Below are positions 9,209-19,279 of a DNA stretch of 64,000 nucleotides, piece after piece. Numbering within the stretch: the first letter of the stretch is position 1; each line of letters begins with the position of its first letter. Position numbers and translations under genes: made by a program. This DNA is from Enterococcus sp. RIT-PI-f (GTDB lineage: Bacteria; Bacillota; Bacilli; Lactobacillales; Enterococcaceae). The stretch covers positions 1 through 64,000 of the forward strand of contig NZ_LHOX01000010.1 in the NCBI RefSeq assembly GCF_001297065.1, given 5' to 3'. A model generated the notes under the pieces. The model ran no database searches. It saw only the letters and a program-made list of their open reading frames with translations, and had not been told where the DNA came from.

Positions 9209-11206
9209 TTGTTTGATAAAATCGATCAATTAGGCGTCAACACATTGCGTACATTAAGTATTGAAGCTGTCCAAAAAGCGAATTCAGGTCACCCAGGTCT
9301 ACCGATGGGTGCAGCACCTATGGCCTATGCGCTTTGGACCAAACATTTAAAGGTCAATCCAACTACATCTAGAAACTGGGTCGATCGCGACCGTTTCGTC
9401 TTATCCGCAGGACATGGCTCCGCATTGTTATACAGTTTATTACATGTATCCGGCTACGATGTGACTGTGGATGATCTGCAAAACTTCCGTCAGTGGAACA
9501 GCCGTACACCAGGTCACCCTGAAGTTGACCATACAGATGGTGTGGAAGCAACGACTGGACCATTAGGCCAAGGCATCGCAATGGCCGTAGGGATGGCGAT
9601 GGCTGAAGCCCATTTGGCTGCCACATACAATCGTGATAGCTACAATGTCATCGATCACTATACGTATGCACTTTGCGGCGATGGCGATTTGATGGAAGGT
9701 GTTTCCCAAGAAGCAGCGTCAATGGCGGGCCATATGAAACTAGATAAATTGATCGTTTTATATGATTCAAATGACATCTCCTTAGACGGACCAACATCAA
9801 AAGCCTTCACTGAAAATGTCGGCGCACGTTTCGAAGCTTATGGCTGGCAGCATATTTTGGTCAAAGACGGCAACGATTTGGATGCAATCTCTGCGGCGAT
9901 CGAAGAAGCCAAAGCGGCAACTGACAAACCAACCTTGATCGAAATCAAGACAGTCATTGGCTATGGCGCACCGAACCAAGGCACTTCAGCAGTGCATGGT
10001 GCACCGATCGGGGCGGATGGCATTACTGCAGCCAAAGCGATCTACGGTTGGGAATATCCTGAATTCACCGTACCTGAAGAAGTCGCTGCCCGTTTCAAAG
10101 AAACAATGATCGATGAAGGACAAAAAGCAGAAGCGGCTTGGAATGACAAATTCGCGTCCTATAAAGAAGCGTATCCAGAGTTGGCAGATCAATTCACAAA
10201 AGCGTTCGCAGGCGAATTGCCAAGTGACTGGGATGCAACATTGCCAAGCTATGAAGTCGGCAGTTCACAAGCCAGCCGTGTATCTAGTAAAGAAATGATC
10301 CAATCTCTATCAAAAGCGATCCCAAGTTTATGGGGCGGTTCAGCCGATCTATCTGGTTCTAACAACACAATGGTCGCAGCTGAAAAAGATTTTGAACCTG
10401 GCCAATATGAAGGCCGCAACATCTGGTTCGGTGTGCGTGAATTTGCGATGGCCGCAGCGATGAATGGAATCCAATTGCACGGTGGAACACGCATTTATGG
10501 TGGAACATTCTTTGTCTTTGTAGATTACTTGCGCCCAGCAGTCCGTTTGTCTGCGATCCAACATGCACCAGTCATCTATGTCTTGACCCATGACTCAGTA
10601 GCAGTCGGTGAAGATGGACCAACCCATGAGCCAATCGAACAATTGGCCAGTGTCCGCTGTATCCCGAATGTCCAAGTGATCCGACCAGCTGATGGCAATG
10701 AAACCCGTGCAGCTTGGAAATTGGCCATGACGACTACGGACAAACCAACTGTTTTAGTTTTGAGCCGTCAAAACCTGCCAGTCATCGAAGGAACAAAAGA
10801 ACACGCTGATGAACAAGTCGCAAAAGGCGGCTATGTGATTGCAAAACAAAAAGGTGAACAACCAGAAGGAATCTTGATCGCTACAGGTTCTGAAGTCAAC
10901 TTAGCTGTACAATCACAAGCAAAATTGGCAGAAGAAGGCATCGATGTTGCCGTTGTATCCTTACCAAGTTTCGATTTATTTGAAGCTCAATCGGCAGCAT
11001 ACAAAGAAAGCGTCTTGCCTAAAGCAGTCAAGAAACGCGTAGCGATCGAAGCAGCTTCACCATTTGGCTGGGATCGTTACTTAGGCTGTAAAGGCAAAGT
11101 GATCGCCATTGATCATTTTGGCGCCTCTGCACCTGGGGACAAAGTCTTAGCAGAATTTGGCTTTACAGTTGAGAATGTTGTAGATACATTTAAATCAATC
11201 AACTAG
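9209..11206 (+). CDS. tkt: Transketolase
   Basis: A 665-residue thiamine-diphosphate enzyme of the pentose phosphate pathway that moves two-carbon units between ketose and aldose phosphates. The ThDP/Mg motif runs from GDGDLMEG to LIVLYDSND; substrate-binding histidines lie in NSGHPG, AGHGSAL and TGPLGQG regions. The pyrimidine and C-terminal domains follow ([20 protein letters not shown]). The start is TTG at 9209, eight bases after TAGGAGG. It has its own promoter and terminator and is monocistronic. Confidence 0.98.
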   Translation: MFDKIDQLGVNTLRTLSIEAVQKANSGHPGLPMGAAPMAYALWTKHLKVNPTTSRNWVDRDRFVLSAGHGSALLYSLLHVSGYDVTVDDLQNFRQWNSRTPGHPEVDHTDGVEATTGPLGQGIAMAVGMAMAEAHLAATYNRDSYNVIDHYTYALCGDGDLMEGVSQEAASMAGHMKLDKLIVLYDSNDISLDGPTSKAFTENVGARFEAYGWQHILVKDGNDLDAISAAIEEAKAATDKPTLIEIKTVIGYGAPNQGTSAVHGAPIGADGITAAKAIYGWEYPEFTVPEEVAARFKETMIDEGQKAEAAWNDKFASYKEAYPELADQFTKAFAGELPSDWDATLPSYEVGSSQASRVSSKEMIQSLSKAIPSLWGGSADLSGSNNTMVAAEKDFEPGQYEGRNIWFGVREFAMAAAMNGIQLHGGTRIYGGTFFVFVDYLRPAVRLSAIQHAPVIYVLTHDSVAVGEDGPTHEPIEQLASVRCIPNVQVIRPADGNETRAAWKLAMTTTDKPTVLVLSRQNLPVIEGTKEHADEQVAKGGYVIAKQKGEQPEGILIATGSEVNLAVQSQAKLAEEGIDVAVVSLPSFDLFEAQSAAYKESVLPKAVKKRVAIEAASPFGWDRYLGCKGKVIAIDHFGASAPGDKVLAEFGFTVENVVDTFKSIN

Positions 11207-11234
11207 AATAAGTAACTCTTAGCAAGAAAAGAGG

Positions 11235-11277
11235 AACACACTTGTCTTATCGCAAAGATAGATGAGTGTGTTTTTTA
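11235..11277 (+). terminator. Terminator after tkt
   Basis: AACACACT (11235-11242) / AGTGTGTT (11265-11272) stem followed by a T-run. Confidence 0.8.
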
Positions 11278-11393
11278 TTCAAAAATGCCAGTAACATGCG
11301 TGGGAGTCTATATTTTTTGGAAAGTGCTTACTTTTTATTCGCAATCCCTTGATTTTTTCGGTAGAATGGACATAAGAATTGGAGGGATTTTCA

Positions 11394-12323
11394 ATGACAA
11401 AAATCTATCAATCAATCAATGAATTGGTCGGACATACACCTATCGTCAAATTAAATCGTATTGTGGCAGAGGGTTCGGCAGATGTCTATGTTAAATTAGA
11501 ATTTTTCAATCCAGGAGGCAGTGTCAAAGACCGGATCGCTTTAGCCATGATCGAAAAAGCGGAAAAAGACGGGACACTTAAACCTGGTGATACGATCATT
11601 GAGCCGACTTCGGGCAATACTGGGATTGGATTGGCCATGATCGGTACTGCTAAGGGCTATAAAGTTATGCTAGTAATGCCAGAAACCATGAGTATCGAAA
11701 GACGCAAAATCGTTCAAGCATATGGGGCTGAACTGGTATTGACACCTGGCTCAGAAGGAATCACAGGTTCTATCAATAAAGCCAAAGAAATTGCAGCCCA
11801 AGATGGCTATTTCATGCCACTGCAATTTGACAATCCAGCGAATCCAGAGATCCATGAGAAAACGACTGGTAAAGAAATCGAGGATGCCTTCGAATCAAAA
11901 GGATTAGATGCATTTGTTGCTGGGATCGGTACTGGCGGAACGATCACCGGTGCAGGAAAAGAATTAAAACGGGTCTATCCTGATTTGAAAATCTATGGTG
12001 TTGAACCAGCTGAATCCGCGATTTTAGAAGGCGGTCAACCTGGTCCCCACAAAATCCAAGGGATCGGTACTGGTTTTGTGCCGAAGGTCTTGGACACGGA
12101 TATTTTTGATCAAGCAATCGCCGTATCAAGTGAAGAAGCAATGGAAACAGCCCGTGCCGTTGGGCGTCAAGAAGGAATTTTGGTCGGTATTTCTTCAGGA
12201 GCTGCGATCCACGCCGCTTTAAAAGTAGCCAAAGATCTAGGGCCAGGCAAGAAAGTCTTAGCCATCGTACCAGATAACGGGGAACGCTATCTATCTACAG
12301 CTTTATATCAGTTCGAAGATTGA
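11394..12323 (+). CDS. cysK: Cysteine synthase A (O-acetylserine sulfhydrylase)
   Basis: A 309-residue PLP enzyme making cysteine from O-acetylserine and sulfide. The PLP lysine is Lys45 in NPGGSVKDR; the PLP-phosphate loop GTGGT and the substrate loop TSGNTG are present. ATG at 11394 follows GGAGGG by seven bases. A likely -10 TAGAAT lies at 11362-11367 with a weak -35. It stands alone between two terminators; no T-box or CymR site was recognised upstream. Confidence 0.97.
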   Translation: MTKIYQSINELVGHTPIVKLNRIVAEGSADVYVKLEFFNPGGSVKDRIALAMIEKAEKDGTLKPGDTIIEPTSGNTGIGLAMIGTAKGYKVMLVMPETMSIERRKIVQAYGAELVLTPGSEGITGSINKAKEIAAQDGYFMPLQFDNPANPEIHEKTTGKEIEDAFESKGLDAFVAGIGTGGTITGAGKELKRVYPDLKIYGVEPAESAILEGGQPGPHKIQGIGTGFVPKVLDTDIFDQAIAVSSEEAMETARAVGRQEGILVGISSGAAIHAALKVAKDLGPGKKVLAIVPDNGERYLSTALYQFED

Positions 12324-12329
12324 TACAGG

Positions 12330-12362
12330 GAAAAGCAGGCAAACAAATGCCTGCTTTTCTTA
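12330..12362 (+). terminator. Terminator after cysK
   Basis: Perfect 12-bp stem GAAAAGCAGGCA (12330-12341) / TGCCTGCTTTTC (12348-12359), short T-rich tail. Confidence 0.75.
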
Positions 12363-12428
12363 TCGAAATAAAAAGCAGCTGTTTGTGAAATAAAGTATCG
12401 GAAAAGACCAAAAATAAAGGAAAGCTGT

Positions 12429-12457
12429 TTGAATTTTTGTTATTTACATAGTATGAT
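12429..12457 (+). promoter_or_regulatory. Promoter of perR-ridA
   Basis: TTGAAT (12429-12434), 17-bp spacer, TATGAT (12452-12457). No PerR box was seen overlapping it. Confidence 0.75.
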
Positions 12458-12487
12458 AGGAAGGATAAGAGAAATGGAGGAACTCCT

Positions 12488-12922
12488 GTGAGTACGATTT
12501 ATGATGAAGCAATCAAAAAGCTCAAACACGAAAATATTCGTATTACACCGCAGCGAGTAGCTATTTTAGAATTTCTAGCCAGCCACGATGCCCATCCGAC
12601 CGCTGAGGAGATTTACCGTGCGATCGAAGTACATTTTCCTGGTATTAGCGTCGCGACGGTTTATAATAATTTAAGGTTATTCACGGAAATCGGCTTTGTC
12701 AAAGAGATGAAATATGGCGATTCGTCGAGTCGTTTTGATTTTACGACGGAACAACATTACCATGCGATTTGTCAAAATTGCGGCAAAATCGCCGATTTTT
12801 ATTATCCGGGATTAGAAGATGTCGAAATGGCAGCTTCTAAATTAACCGGCTATCAAATCAATAACCATCGCTTAGAAGTATATGGACTTTGTTCCGATTG
12901 TAAAGGAGAAGATCAATCATGA
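12488..12922 (+). CDS. perR: Peroxide-responsive Fur-family repressor PerR
   Basis: A 144-residue Fur-family regulator. Metal-sensing ligands align with Bacillus PerR with a one-residue offset: His36, Asp84, His90, His92 and Asp103. The structural zinc site is Cys95/Cys98 and Cys135/Cys138. Asp at position 103 is characteristic of PerR rather than Fur or Zur. It is expected to repress peroxide-defence genes with Fe or Mn and be inactivated by histidine oxidation. Start GTG at 12488 follows GGAGG by seven bases. The stop overlaps the ridA start by four bases (ATGA), so the pair is translationally coupled. Confidence 0.93.
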   Translation: MSTIYDEAIKKLKHENIRITPQRVAILEFLASHDAHPTAEEIYRAIEVHFPGISVATVYNNLRLFTEIGFVKEMKYGDSSSRFDFTTEQHYHAICQNCGKIADFYYPGLEDVEMAASKLTGYQINNHRLEVYGLCSDCKGEDQS

Positions 12923-13299
12923 AAATTATTTCGACAGATCAAGCACCGCAAGCGATCGGCCCTTATGTACAGGCCAAAATCGCAAATGGATTTTTATTTG
13001 CTTCTGGTCAAGTACCATTGGACCCTACAACAGGTGAAGTGGTAGGTACCACGATCGAAGTTCAAACGCAGCAAGTACTGAAAAATATTCGTGCCATATT
13101 AGAAGCGGCTGATTTGACACCAGATGCAATTGTCAAAACAACTTGTTTCTTAAAAAATATGAATGATTTCGTGCCATTTAATAATACCTATGCAACCTTG
13201 TTTGATCAAACGTTGCCGGCTCGGTCAGCGGTCGAAGTTGCCCGCCTACCGAAAGACGTATTGGTTGAAGTCGAGATCATTGCGGCTGTTGAAGCGTAA
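12919..13299 (+). CDS. ridA: RidA (YjgF/YER057c) enamine/imine deaminase
   Basis: A 126-residue RidA-family protein, which hydrolyses reactive enamine/imine intermediates released by PLP enzymes. Family motifs are FASGQVPLDPTTGE, the Arg of PARSAVEVARLP and the terminal VEVEIIAAVEA. Start ATG overlaps the perR stop, with AAAGGAG about ten bases upstream. Coupling to a peroxide sensor is unusual enough to note, but the order may be incidental. Confidence 0.95.
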   Translation: MKIISTDQAPQAIGPYVQAKIANGFLFASGQVPLDPTTGEVVGTTIEVQTQQVLKNIRAILEAADLTPDAIVKTTCFLKNMNDFVPFNNTYATLFDQTLPARSAVEVARLPKDVLVEVEIIAAVEA

Positions 13300-13311
13300 A
13301 TAAAGAACGAT

Positions 13312-13344
13312 AGGGGACGAACGCTTTGGCGCAGTCCCTTTTTT
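13312..13344 (+). terminator. Terminator after ridA
   Basis: AGGGGAC (13312-13318) / GTCCCTT (13334-13340) stem and T-run. Confidence 0.7.
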
Positions 13345-13390
13345 GATGAATCAATCGATACATGTCTTAGAATAGAAAAGAGGATGTTCA

Positions 13391-14092
13391 GTGATCTCGT
13401 TAGAGGATTATTTAGCAAAAGGACAAACGACGATCTCCAATATGTTGCTGGATCATTATCATCAGCTAGGCTTGTCCAATGATGAATTTCTGTTATGGCT
13501 GCAATTATTCCGGTTTCATGAACAAGGAAATGATTTTCCTGATTTGCGTGAGATTGCAGCTATTATGGGGAGTGACCAGAAAGAAATTTATCACTGGCTC
13601 AACCAATTGTTGAAGAAAAATATCATCAAGCTGGATGCCAAAAAAGATTCTTTTGGAAAAATGACCGATTATTATGATTTTTCCGGCATCTATGGTCGGC
13701 TAGAAGCATTGTTGAAGCAGCAAGCCAGCAAACAAGCAGCACAAACAAATGAAGAAAAGGTACGCAATCTTTATCAGTTATTTGAAGGTGAATTCGGGCG
13801 GCCACTGTCGGCCATTGAATACCAACGGATCAGCCAGTGGTTAGAAGAGGATCACTATCAACCCGAATTGGTGCAGCTTGCGCTACGAGAAGCGGTGTTG
13901 AATCAAGCTTACAGTTTGAATTATATCGATCGGATCTTGCTGTCATGGGAACGCAAGAATATCACGTCAAAAGCGCAAGTCGAAGAAGAACAAAAACGAC
14001 GCAAAAAACAATTTTTACAAAAAGATTCGTTGCAGCAAGAGGAGGGACCAGCACCGAAGATCCCTATGCACAACTGGCTGGAAGGCGAGTAA
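13391..14092 (+). CDS. dnaD: DnaD primosomal protein
   Basis: A 233-residue DNA replication initiation protein of low-GC Gram-positives. The N-terminal winged-helix domain (about 10-110) contains LRLHE-like helices and LREIAAIMG. The C-terminal DnaD/DnaB2 domain (about 125-205) ends with YIDRILLSWERKNI, the conserved YxxxILxxW motif. Start GTG at 13391 has AAAGAGG seven bases upstream. nth follows after 24 bases, as in Bacillus (dnaD-nth), so co-transcription is likely. Confidence 0.93.
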   Translation: MISLEDYLAKGQTTISNMLLDHYHQLGLSNDEFLLWLQLFRFHEQGNDFPDLREIAAIMGSDQKEIYHWLNQLLKKNIIKLDAKKDSFGKMTDYYDFSGIYGRLEALLKQQASKQAAQTNEEKVRNLYQLFEGEFGRPLSAIEYQRISQWLEEDHYQPELVQLALREAVLNQAYSLNYIDRILLSWERKNITSKAQVEEEQKRRKKQFLQKDSLQQEEGPAPKIPMHNWLEGE

Positions 14093-14116
14093 TAAGAGGA
14101 GTGGCCAAAGAGAAAG

Positions 14117-14776
14117 ATGATCAGTAAAGAGAAAACACTGCAAGCGGTAGAAACGATGTTCGACATGTTCCCGGAAGCCCATGGCGAGCTGGTTTCAAAC
14201 AATGCGTTTGAAATGCTGATCGCTGTGATCCTCAGTGCGCAAGCCACTGATGTGTCGGTCAATAAGGTCACACCAGCGCTTTTTTCTGCGTATCCGACGC
14301 CGGAAGCGTTAAGCGAAGCACCAATGGAAGGGATCATCGATAAAATCAAATCAATTGGTTTATACCGCAATAAAGCCAAGAACATCAAGGCTTGTGCAGG
14401 TGAACTCTTGCTTCGATTTGATGGCCAGGTACCCCATAGCAGAGAAGATTTGGTTTCTTTGCCAGGCGTCGGCCGCAAAACGGCCAATGTGGTGATGGGG
14501 GATGCTTTCGGAATACCGGCAATCGCTGTCGATACCCATGTTGAACGCGTGTCAAAACGATTGCGGATCTGCCGCTTGGATGCCAATGTGGTCGAAGTCG
14601 AACAGACATTGATGAAAAAAATTCCTGAATCTCTTTGGGTCAAAACTCATCACTCGATGATTTTCTTTGGCCGATATCATTGCACGGCACGATCACCAAA
14701 GTGTGACAGCTGTCCATTGCTCGCCATGTGTCAAGAGGGGAAAATCAGAATGAAAGCAAAAACCAGCAAATCGTGA
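14117..14776 (+). CDS. nth: Endonuclease III (DNA glycosylase/AP lyase)
   Basis: A 219-residue base-excision repair enzyme removing oxidised pyrimidines. Helix-hairpin-helix LPGVGRKTA at 115-123 contains catalytic Lys121; Asp139 is in VDTHVERV. The 4Fe-4S cluster motif is complete: Cys189-x6-Cys196-x2-Cys199-x5-Cys205. The ribosome site for ATG 14117 is weak (AAAGAGA close to the start). The 3' end of the gene forms the left arm of the downstream terminator. Confidence 0.97.
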   Translation: MISKEKTLQAVETMFDMFPEAHGELVSNNAFEMLIAVILSAQATDVSVNKVTPALFSAYPTPEALSEAPMEGIIDKIKSIGLYRNKAKNIKACAGELLLRFDGQVPHSREDLVSLPGVGRKTANVVMGDAFGIPAIAVDTHVERVSKRLRICRLDANVVEVEQTLMKKIPESLWVKTHHSMIFFGRYHCTARSPKCDSCPLLAMCQEGKIRMKAKTSKS

Positions 14777-14796
14777 AGGATTTGCTGGTTTTTTAT
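14758..14796. terminator. Bidirectional terminator shared by nth and pbp1a
   Basis: AACCAGCAAATC (14761-14772) / GATTTGCTGGTT (14779-14790) with T-runs on both strands. The left arm encodes the last nth codons and the right side abuts the pbp1a stop at 14796. Confidence 0.9.
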
Positions 14797-17102
14797 TATT
14801 CATTTGTATCTTCACTTGATTCTGGTGGTGATGGTGGTGCAGAGGATTCGCCGTTGTCAGAAGAGGATGGTGTACTTTCCTCGCTACTGCTTGGTGTCGT
14901 CTCAGGTGTAGAAGAGGCAGGTGGTTCCTCACTGCTAGACGAAGGAATCGATTCTTCAGAAGAACTAGATTCCGTTGATTCTGAACTTTCAGAAGATGGT
15001 TCAGTCGTTTCAGAAGAAGAACTGCTGCTGTAACTGCTTGTTGATGAATAGCTTGGTTGTGTGTACGATCCAGCCAAGTAAAGTTCATTGCCAATACGTG
15101 TGAGGCCATCAGGCATCGTCCAGTCCGTGTTTTCTACGGAAGAGGAAACAAACCGCATCAGCTCTCGGTAAACATCAGACGCCACATGGGTGCTGCTATC
15201 TGTGATTGGGGTCATTTTGTCATTGTACCCTGTCCAAACTGCTAGTGAATAGGAAGGTGTATAGCCTGCAAAAGTGATATCTGGATAAGCCCCATTTGAC
15301 GTGTCTAATTGGGCCAATTGGTCATCGGTGTAGTTGGATGTCCCGGTTTTACCAGCTTGATACAAGCCATCGATTAGCGCATTGGTCCCAGTTCCTTGAG
15401 AGATCACATCCTTGAGAATGTCTGTCACCATGTAGGCAGTAGTATCATCCATCGCTTTTTCACCGGATACATTGAAAGAATCTTCATCTTCGGTGCCATC
15501 TTGATAGACGATTTTGTTGACGTATTGTGGTTCATAATAGGTTCCGCCGTTGGCAAAGGCGGCATAAGCCGCAGACAATTTCAAACTGGAGATACCATAT
15601 TTTGAGCCATCGATTTTATCGGTGTTGCTTGAAATCGCATTTGATTGTGTGATGGCATTGTATTCAATCCCTAAACCACTTAAGAAGTCACTGATATTGT
15701 CCGCGCCGACTTCCTCAAATAGTTTTGCGGCAGGTACATTCCGAGATTGCACCAAAGCGGTCCGCAAAGTAATGTTGCCCATGTATTGACGATCCCAGTT
15801 ATAAATTGGAATATCCGTACCAACATAATTATATGGCTCATCAAGAATTGTGCGTCCAGTGGAGTTCTCCAAAAATTGGAAAGCTGGACCATAATCAGTG
15901 ATTGGTTTGACCGTGGATCCAAAGTCCCGGGTGACATTGACAGCCAAATTATTGCCTAGGACGGCATCGTTGTTGCGGGCACCGATTTGGGCGGTGACTT
16001 TACCGGTATTGACATCGATCAACGTCGCAGCAACTTGCATCTCATCATCTGGGTAATCGATATAATCATCAGAATTGACGATATCATACAGCCGTTTTTG
16101 GGCATCGACATCAATATTGGTGTAAATGTCCAATCCATCGGTATAGACATCTTTCCCGGTTTTCTCCTTGACTTCGGCAATCACTTCATTGAAGTAGTTG
16201 TCAAAGTATTTCCATTCTTGATTGTCATCACTGATATCTTGCAATCCTTCTTGGACGTCTTCAGCGACGGCAGTGTCATATTCATCTTGGGTGATCTTTT
16301 CATTGTCCAACATGGCTTTAAGGACGACATCTCGGCGTTTTTTTGCATTATCAGCATTTACATAAGGATCGAAGGCAGAAGGTGCATTTGGCAATCCTGC
16401 AAGCAATGCAGTTTGTGCCAAATCCAATTCATCCAATGATTTGCCATAAAACTTGGTCGCTGCTGTCTGCATCCCGTATAGGCCATTGGACATATAAACT
16501 TTGTTGATATAATAGGTCAAAATCTCTTGTTTTGACTTCGTTTGCTCCAATCGCACCGCCATCCAGGCTTCTTGGGCTTTGCGCCGCAAGGTTTGATCTT
16601 CTGCGTTGGTAGAGAAGAAGGACAGTTTGATCAATTGCTGGGTCAAGGTACTACCACCTTGCATCCCTCCTGTGGTTGCATTGGAAAGGGCAGAACCGAC
16701 GATCCGTATGGGATCGACGCCGATGTGCTGATAGAATCGACGGTCTTCAACGGAAACGATGGCGTCTTCCAATTGTTGCGGAATGTCGCTCGCCGTGATT
16801 TTTTCGCGGGTCTCACTGCCGAATTCGGTGATCAAGTCACCGTTGGCTGCATAGAAACGAGAAGAGACCGTTGAATCTAATTTGGATTCGTCTAAAGCTG
16901 GCGCATCTTTGGCATACCACCAAAACAAGCCCATACCAGAAAGAATCGCCACGCAGCCTAAGAAAAACAAACCCATAAAGATTTTCAGCAAGATGCTGCC
17001 GATACTGGATTTGCGCGTATTCTTGTTTTTAGGTGCTTTTTTGTTGCCTGAACTCTTCTTTGAATCATGCCGAGCGGTTCTCGAACGGGATTCATTTGCC
17101 AT
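14796..17102 (-). CDS. ponA: Class A penicillin-binding protein 1A
   Basis: A 768-residue bifunctional peptidoglycan synthase. A basic cytoplasmic tail (1-35) precedes one transmembrane anchor (37-63). The GT51 glycosyltransferase domain has EDRRFYQHIG (catalytic Glu119) and GGSTLTQQL at 149-157. The transpeptidase has Ser396-x-x-Lys399 (STVK), Ser453-Arg-Asn and Lys585-Thr-Gly. A low-complexity tail of ~85 residues dominated by Ser, Glu, Pro and Thr ends the protein. ATG at 17102 is chosen since AGGAG lies about ten bases upstream; ATG at 17111 touches that site. recU ends one base before this start, matching Bacillus recU-ponA. Confidence 0.96.
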   Translation of the reverse strand: MANESRSRTARHDSKKSSGNKKAPKNKNTRKSSIGSILLKIFMGLFFLGCVAILSGMGLFWWYAKDAPALDESKLDSTVSSRFYAANGDLITEFGSETREKITASDIPQQLEDAIVSVEDRRFYQHIGVDPIRIVGSALSNATTGGMQGGSTLTQQLIKLSFFSTNAEDQTLRRKAQEAWMAVRLEQTKSKQEILTYYINKVYMSNGLYGMQTAATKFYGKSLDELDLAQTALLAGLPNAPSAFDPYVNADNAKKRRDVVLKAMLDNEKITQDEYDTAVAEDVQEGLQDISDDNQEWKYFDNYFNEVIAEVKEKTGKDVYTDGLDIYTNIDVDAQKRLYDIVNSDDYIDYPDDEMQVAATLIDVNTGKVTAQIGARNNDAVLGNNLAVNVTRDFGSTVKPITDYGPAFQFLENSTGRTILDEPYNYVGTDIPIYNWDRQYMGNITLRTALVQSRNVPAAKLFEEVGADNISDFLSGLGIEYNAITQSNAISSNTDKIDGSKYGISSLKLSAAYAAFANGGTYYEPQYVNKIVYQDGTEDEDSFNVSGEKAMDDTTAYMVTDILKDVISQGTGTNALIDGLYQAGKTGTSNYTDDQLAQLDTSNGAYPDITFAGYTPSYSLAVWTGYNDKMTPITDSSTHVASDVYRELMRFVSSSVENTDWTMPDGLTRIGNELYLAGSYTQPSYSSTSSYSSSSSSETTEPSSESSESTESSSSEESIPSSSSEEPPASSTPETTPSSSEESTPSSSDNGESSAPPSPPESSEDTNE

Positions 17103-17103
17103 A

Positions 17104-17730
17104 TCACTCATTCTCCTTTATTGTTAAAAATGAATCAACTGCTTCAAGATAGGGGATCCGCGGGGCGATTTTCGGGTTGATCTCAATGCCCGCACGCTCG
17201 ATATACGATAGAGGCAATGATTTTTTGCCTGTGCTATCTTGTAAATACCACTTTTCGATCAACGAACGGCTATCTAAAAAAAAGCAGCGTTGTAAACTGG
17301 AAAACCATAATAAAACAAAACAAAGACCCTTTTGTTCTAAACAGTTTTCCATATGTTTGATTTGGTGCAGATGGAAATTTTTAAAGGGAAATGACGTTTT
17401 GTTTTGGGTTTCTTTCGCTTCAAAATCAAGATAATGTCCACGATAAACACCATTGTAGTCCGTCGTAGAGGCTTCTCGAAAATAAGCTTCTTTGATGACT
17501 GCTGCACTTCGCCTTGGATAATCGACTTTCACGATTTGGATCGGGGTAGGTTTCTTATGGATGACTGCGATCTGCCGGTTCAAATAGTAAAGATTGCTTT
17601 CATTGATGGCTTCTTCAAAACGCATACCACGATTGGCAAATGTTTTGGGACGTATAGCTTTTTCTTGCATTTTTTGTTTTTTCCCGCCATCATAAGTACT
17701 AGACTGACCGTTAGGGTAACGAATGACCAT
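17104..17730 (-). CDS. recU: Holliday junction resolvase RecU
   Basis: A 208-residue Firmicute resolvase that cleaves four-way junctions and modulates RecA. The nuclease core has [17 protein letters not shown], with catalytic acidic residues and Lys in the FEAKE motif, and HLHQIKHM after it. The N-terminal MVIRYPNGQ is typical. ATG at 17730 follows AGGAG by ten bases; the upstream Met at codon -8 lacks a site. Transcribed with pbp1a, an arrangement thought to link chromosome segregation and wall growth. Confidence 0.95.
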   Translation of the reverse strand: MVIRYPNGQSSTYDGGKKQKMQEKAIRPKTFANRGMRFEEAINESNLYYLNRQIAVIHKKPTPIQIVKVDYPRRSAAVIKEAYFREASTTDYNGVYRGHYLDFEAKETQNKTSFPFKNFHLHQIKHMENCLEQKGLCFVLLWFSSLQRCFFLDSRSLIEKWYLQDSTGKKSLPLSYIERAGIEINPKIAPRIPYLEAVDSFLTIKENE

Positions 17731-17752
17731 GTTATTCACACTCCTAGGGCAC

Positions 17753-17758
17753 ATTATA
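17753..17758 (-). promoter_or_regulatory. Extended -10 of recU-pbp1a
   Basis: Minus strand reads TTGGTATAAT, giving a perfect TATAAT with a TGn extension, about 23 bases before the recU start. The -35 is weak. Confidence 0.6.
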
Positions 17759-17800
17759 CCAAAAATAAGATTGGAAAGAAAAGAGATGACTATATAAACA

Positions 17801-18346
17801 ATGAAAACCTTATACTTTACTGGGTATCGAAGTTATGAATTAGGCGTCTTTCAAGCAAAAGATCCTAAAGTCAAAGTCATTAAGAAAGTCATAAAAGAAG
17901 CACTTGTACGTTACATTGAAGAAGGGTTGGCCTGGATCTTGATCAGTGGCAACTTGGGTGTTGAGCTGTGGTGCGGGGAATTGATGGCCGGGTTGAAGGC
18001 AGAATATCCAGAAATCAAATTAGGCATCATCTTTCCTTTTGAAGGTTTTGGCGAAAATTGGAATGAAACCAACCGAGAAGCATTGCAAACAGCGAAAGCT
18101 TTTGCTGATTATGTCGATGCCACTAGCCACAAACCGTATCAAGACCCCAGTCAATTGCGAAATCATACTGCCTTTTTACTACAGCATACGGATGGTGCCC
18201 TCCTATTATATGATGAAGAATTTCCTGGAAAAACCAGTTATTTTCTGAAAGATGCGCAAGATTTTAGTGAGCAACACCCCTATGTGATCGACCAAATTAC
18301 GATGGATGATTTACAAAACGCAACATTTGATGGTAATTTACTTTGA
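17801..18346 (+). CDS. ypsA: YpsA (DUF1273, SLOG family) protein
   Basis: A 181-residue protein of the YpsA family, with a Rossmann-like SLOG fold predicted to bind a nucleotide. Typical segments are [14 protein letters not shown] at the start, [16 protein letters not shown], and [17 protein letters not shown]. In Bacillus and Staphylococcus YpsA affects cell division and lies beside gpsB, as here. The ribosome site is poor: AAGAG lies ~15 bases before the ATG. No other in-frame start fits better. Confidence 0.92.
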   Translation: MKTLYFTGYRSYELGVFQAKDPKVKVIKKVIKEALVRYIEEGLAWILISGNLGVELWCGELMAGLKAEYPEIKLGIIFPFEGFGENWNETNREALQTAKAFADYVDATSHKPYQDPSQLRNHTAFLLQHTDGALLLYDEEFPGKTSYFLKDAQDFSEQHPYVIDQITMDDLQNATFDGNLL

Positions 18347-18370
18347 TTTTCTCGTTTTTTTTGATAGAAT
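18343..18370 (+). promoter_or_regulatory. Promoter of gpsB
   Basis: TTGATT (18343-18348), 16-bp spacer, extended -10 TGATAGAAT (TAGAAT 18365-18370). The -35 overlaps the ypsA stop codon. Confidence 0.7.
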
Positions 18371-18417
18371 GGGTAAGAAAGTGAAAACCATTTGGAATAA
18401 ACAATGAGGTGTAAATA

Positions 18418-18828
18418 ATGGCAAATTTAATTTATAGTCCGAAAGATATTCTGCAACAAGAATTTAAAACCAAGATGCGCGGGTACGATCCAGTTGAAGT
18501 GGATGAGTTTTTAGACAATATCATCAAAGATTACGAAAACTACAACAAAGAGATTTTGGCACTGCAAGAAGAAAACGATCGTTTGAATGCAAAAGTCGAT
18601 CAATTATCAAAGAATCAAGCAGTTGCTTCTCGTGTCCAACAAGAAGCGCCTAAGAGTCAAACTGTGACCAACTTTGATATCTTGAAGCGTTTATCGAATC
18701 TTGAAAAAGAAGTCTTTGGCAAAAAGCTTGATCGTGAGCCAGAACCAACGACACGCAGCACGTCTTATAGCAGCAACTATACAAATGCTGATCTTGAAGA
18801 TGACAATGAGAAAACCCGTCAATTCTAG
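18418..18828 (+). CDS. gpsB: GpsB cell-division/cell-wall regulator
   Basis: A 136-residue DivIVA-like protein. The N-terminal membrane-binding region (IYSPKDILQQEFKTKMRGYDPVEVDEFLD is the family signature, positions 5-34) leads into a coiled coil to ~70, then a linker and a short C-terminal trimerisation helix (ILKRLSNLEKEVFG). GpsB binds class A PBPs through their cytoplasmic tails, and the pbp1a gene is two genes away. Start ATG at 18418 follows GAGGTG. Confidence 0.95.
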   Translation: MANLIYSPKDILQQEFKTKMRGYDPVEVDEFLDNIIKDYENYNKEILALQEENDRLNAKVDQLSKNQAVASRVQQEAPKSQTVTNFDILKRLSNLEKEVFGKKLDREPEPTTRSTSYSSNYTNADLEDDNEKTRQF

Positions 18829-18840
18829 ACAATGATGATG

Positions 18841-19223
18841 GTTGTGGTTTTCGGGTAATTGCGGCATAACTAGATTATGCTGAGGAAAGTCCATGCTCGC
18901 ACAGGCTGAGATGCTTGTAGTGTTCGTGCCTAGCGAAACCATAAGCTAGGGTACTTGAGAAAGTAACGGCAGGAAAAATGGCTAAGGTGCAAGCTATGCC
19001 AAAGTATCCTTGAAAGTGCCACAGTGACGAAGCAAGCCGGGAAACTGTCTTGGTGGAACGCGGTAAACCCCTCGAGCGAGCAACCCAAACAACGGTAGGG
19101 GCGCTTTTTGCACGGAAATGAACGGAAGCAAGAAGGCAAGTAATTGCAGATAGATAATTACCCACTATTTTCTTCTCCCTGAGGAAAATAGGGACAAAAC
19201 ATGGCTTATAGAAAACCACAACA
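18841..19223 (+). ncRNA. rnpB: RNase P RNA, class B (Bacillus type)
   Basis: Conserved cores are visible: GAGGAAAGTCCATGCTCGCAC near 18879-18902, GAACGCGGTAAACCCC with CTCGAGCGAGCAACCCAAA in the middle, and ACAAAACATGGCTTATAGA near the 3' end. The terminal P1 helix forms from GTTGTGGTTTTC (18841-18852) and GAAAACCACAAC (19211-19222). The RNA is the catalytic subunit that matures tRNA 5' ends. Position after gpsB is the standard Firmicute location. Ends are estimated from P1. Confidence 0.97.
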
Positions 19224-19233
19224 TATCAGGGAA

Positions 19234-19259
19234 TCCTTCCAGCAACGGAAGGTTTTTTT
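19234..19259 (+). terminator. Terminator after rnpB
   Basis: CCTTCC (19235-19240) / GGAAGG (19247-19252), loop AGCAAC, T7 tail. Confidence 0.9.
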
Positions 19260-19279
19260 ATATCAAGAAGGAGCTATTT

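Noticed and set aside
12365-12435. Direct repeat of a GCTGTTTG-like sequence upstream of perR
   Set aside because: Short, imperfect and partly inside the perR -35; no consistent operator pattern such as a PerR box.
14728-17127. Long open frames on the plus strand opposite pbp1a and recU
   Set aside because: They mirror the Ser-rich and other coding segments of the minus-strand genes and lack ribosome sites.
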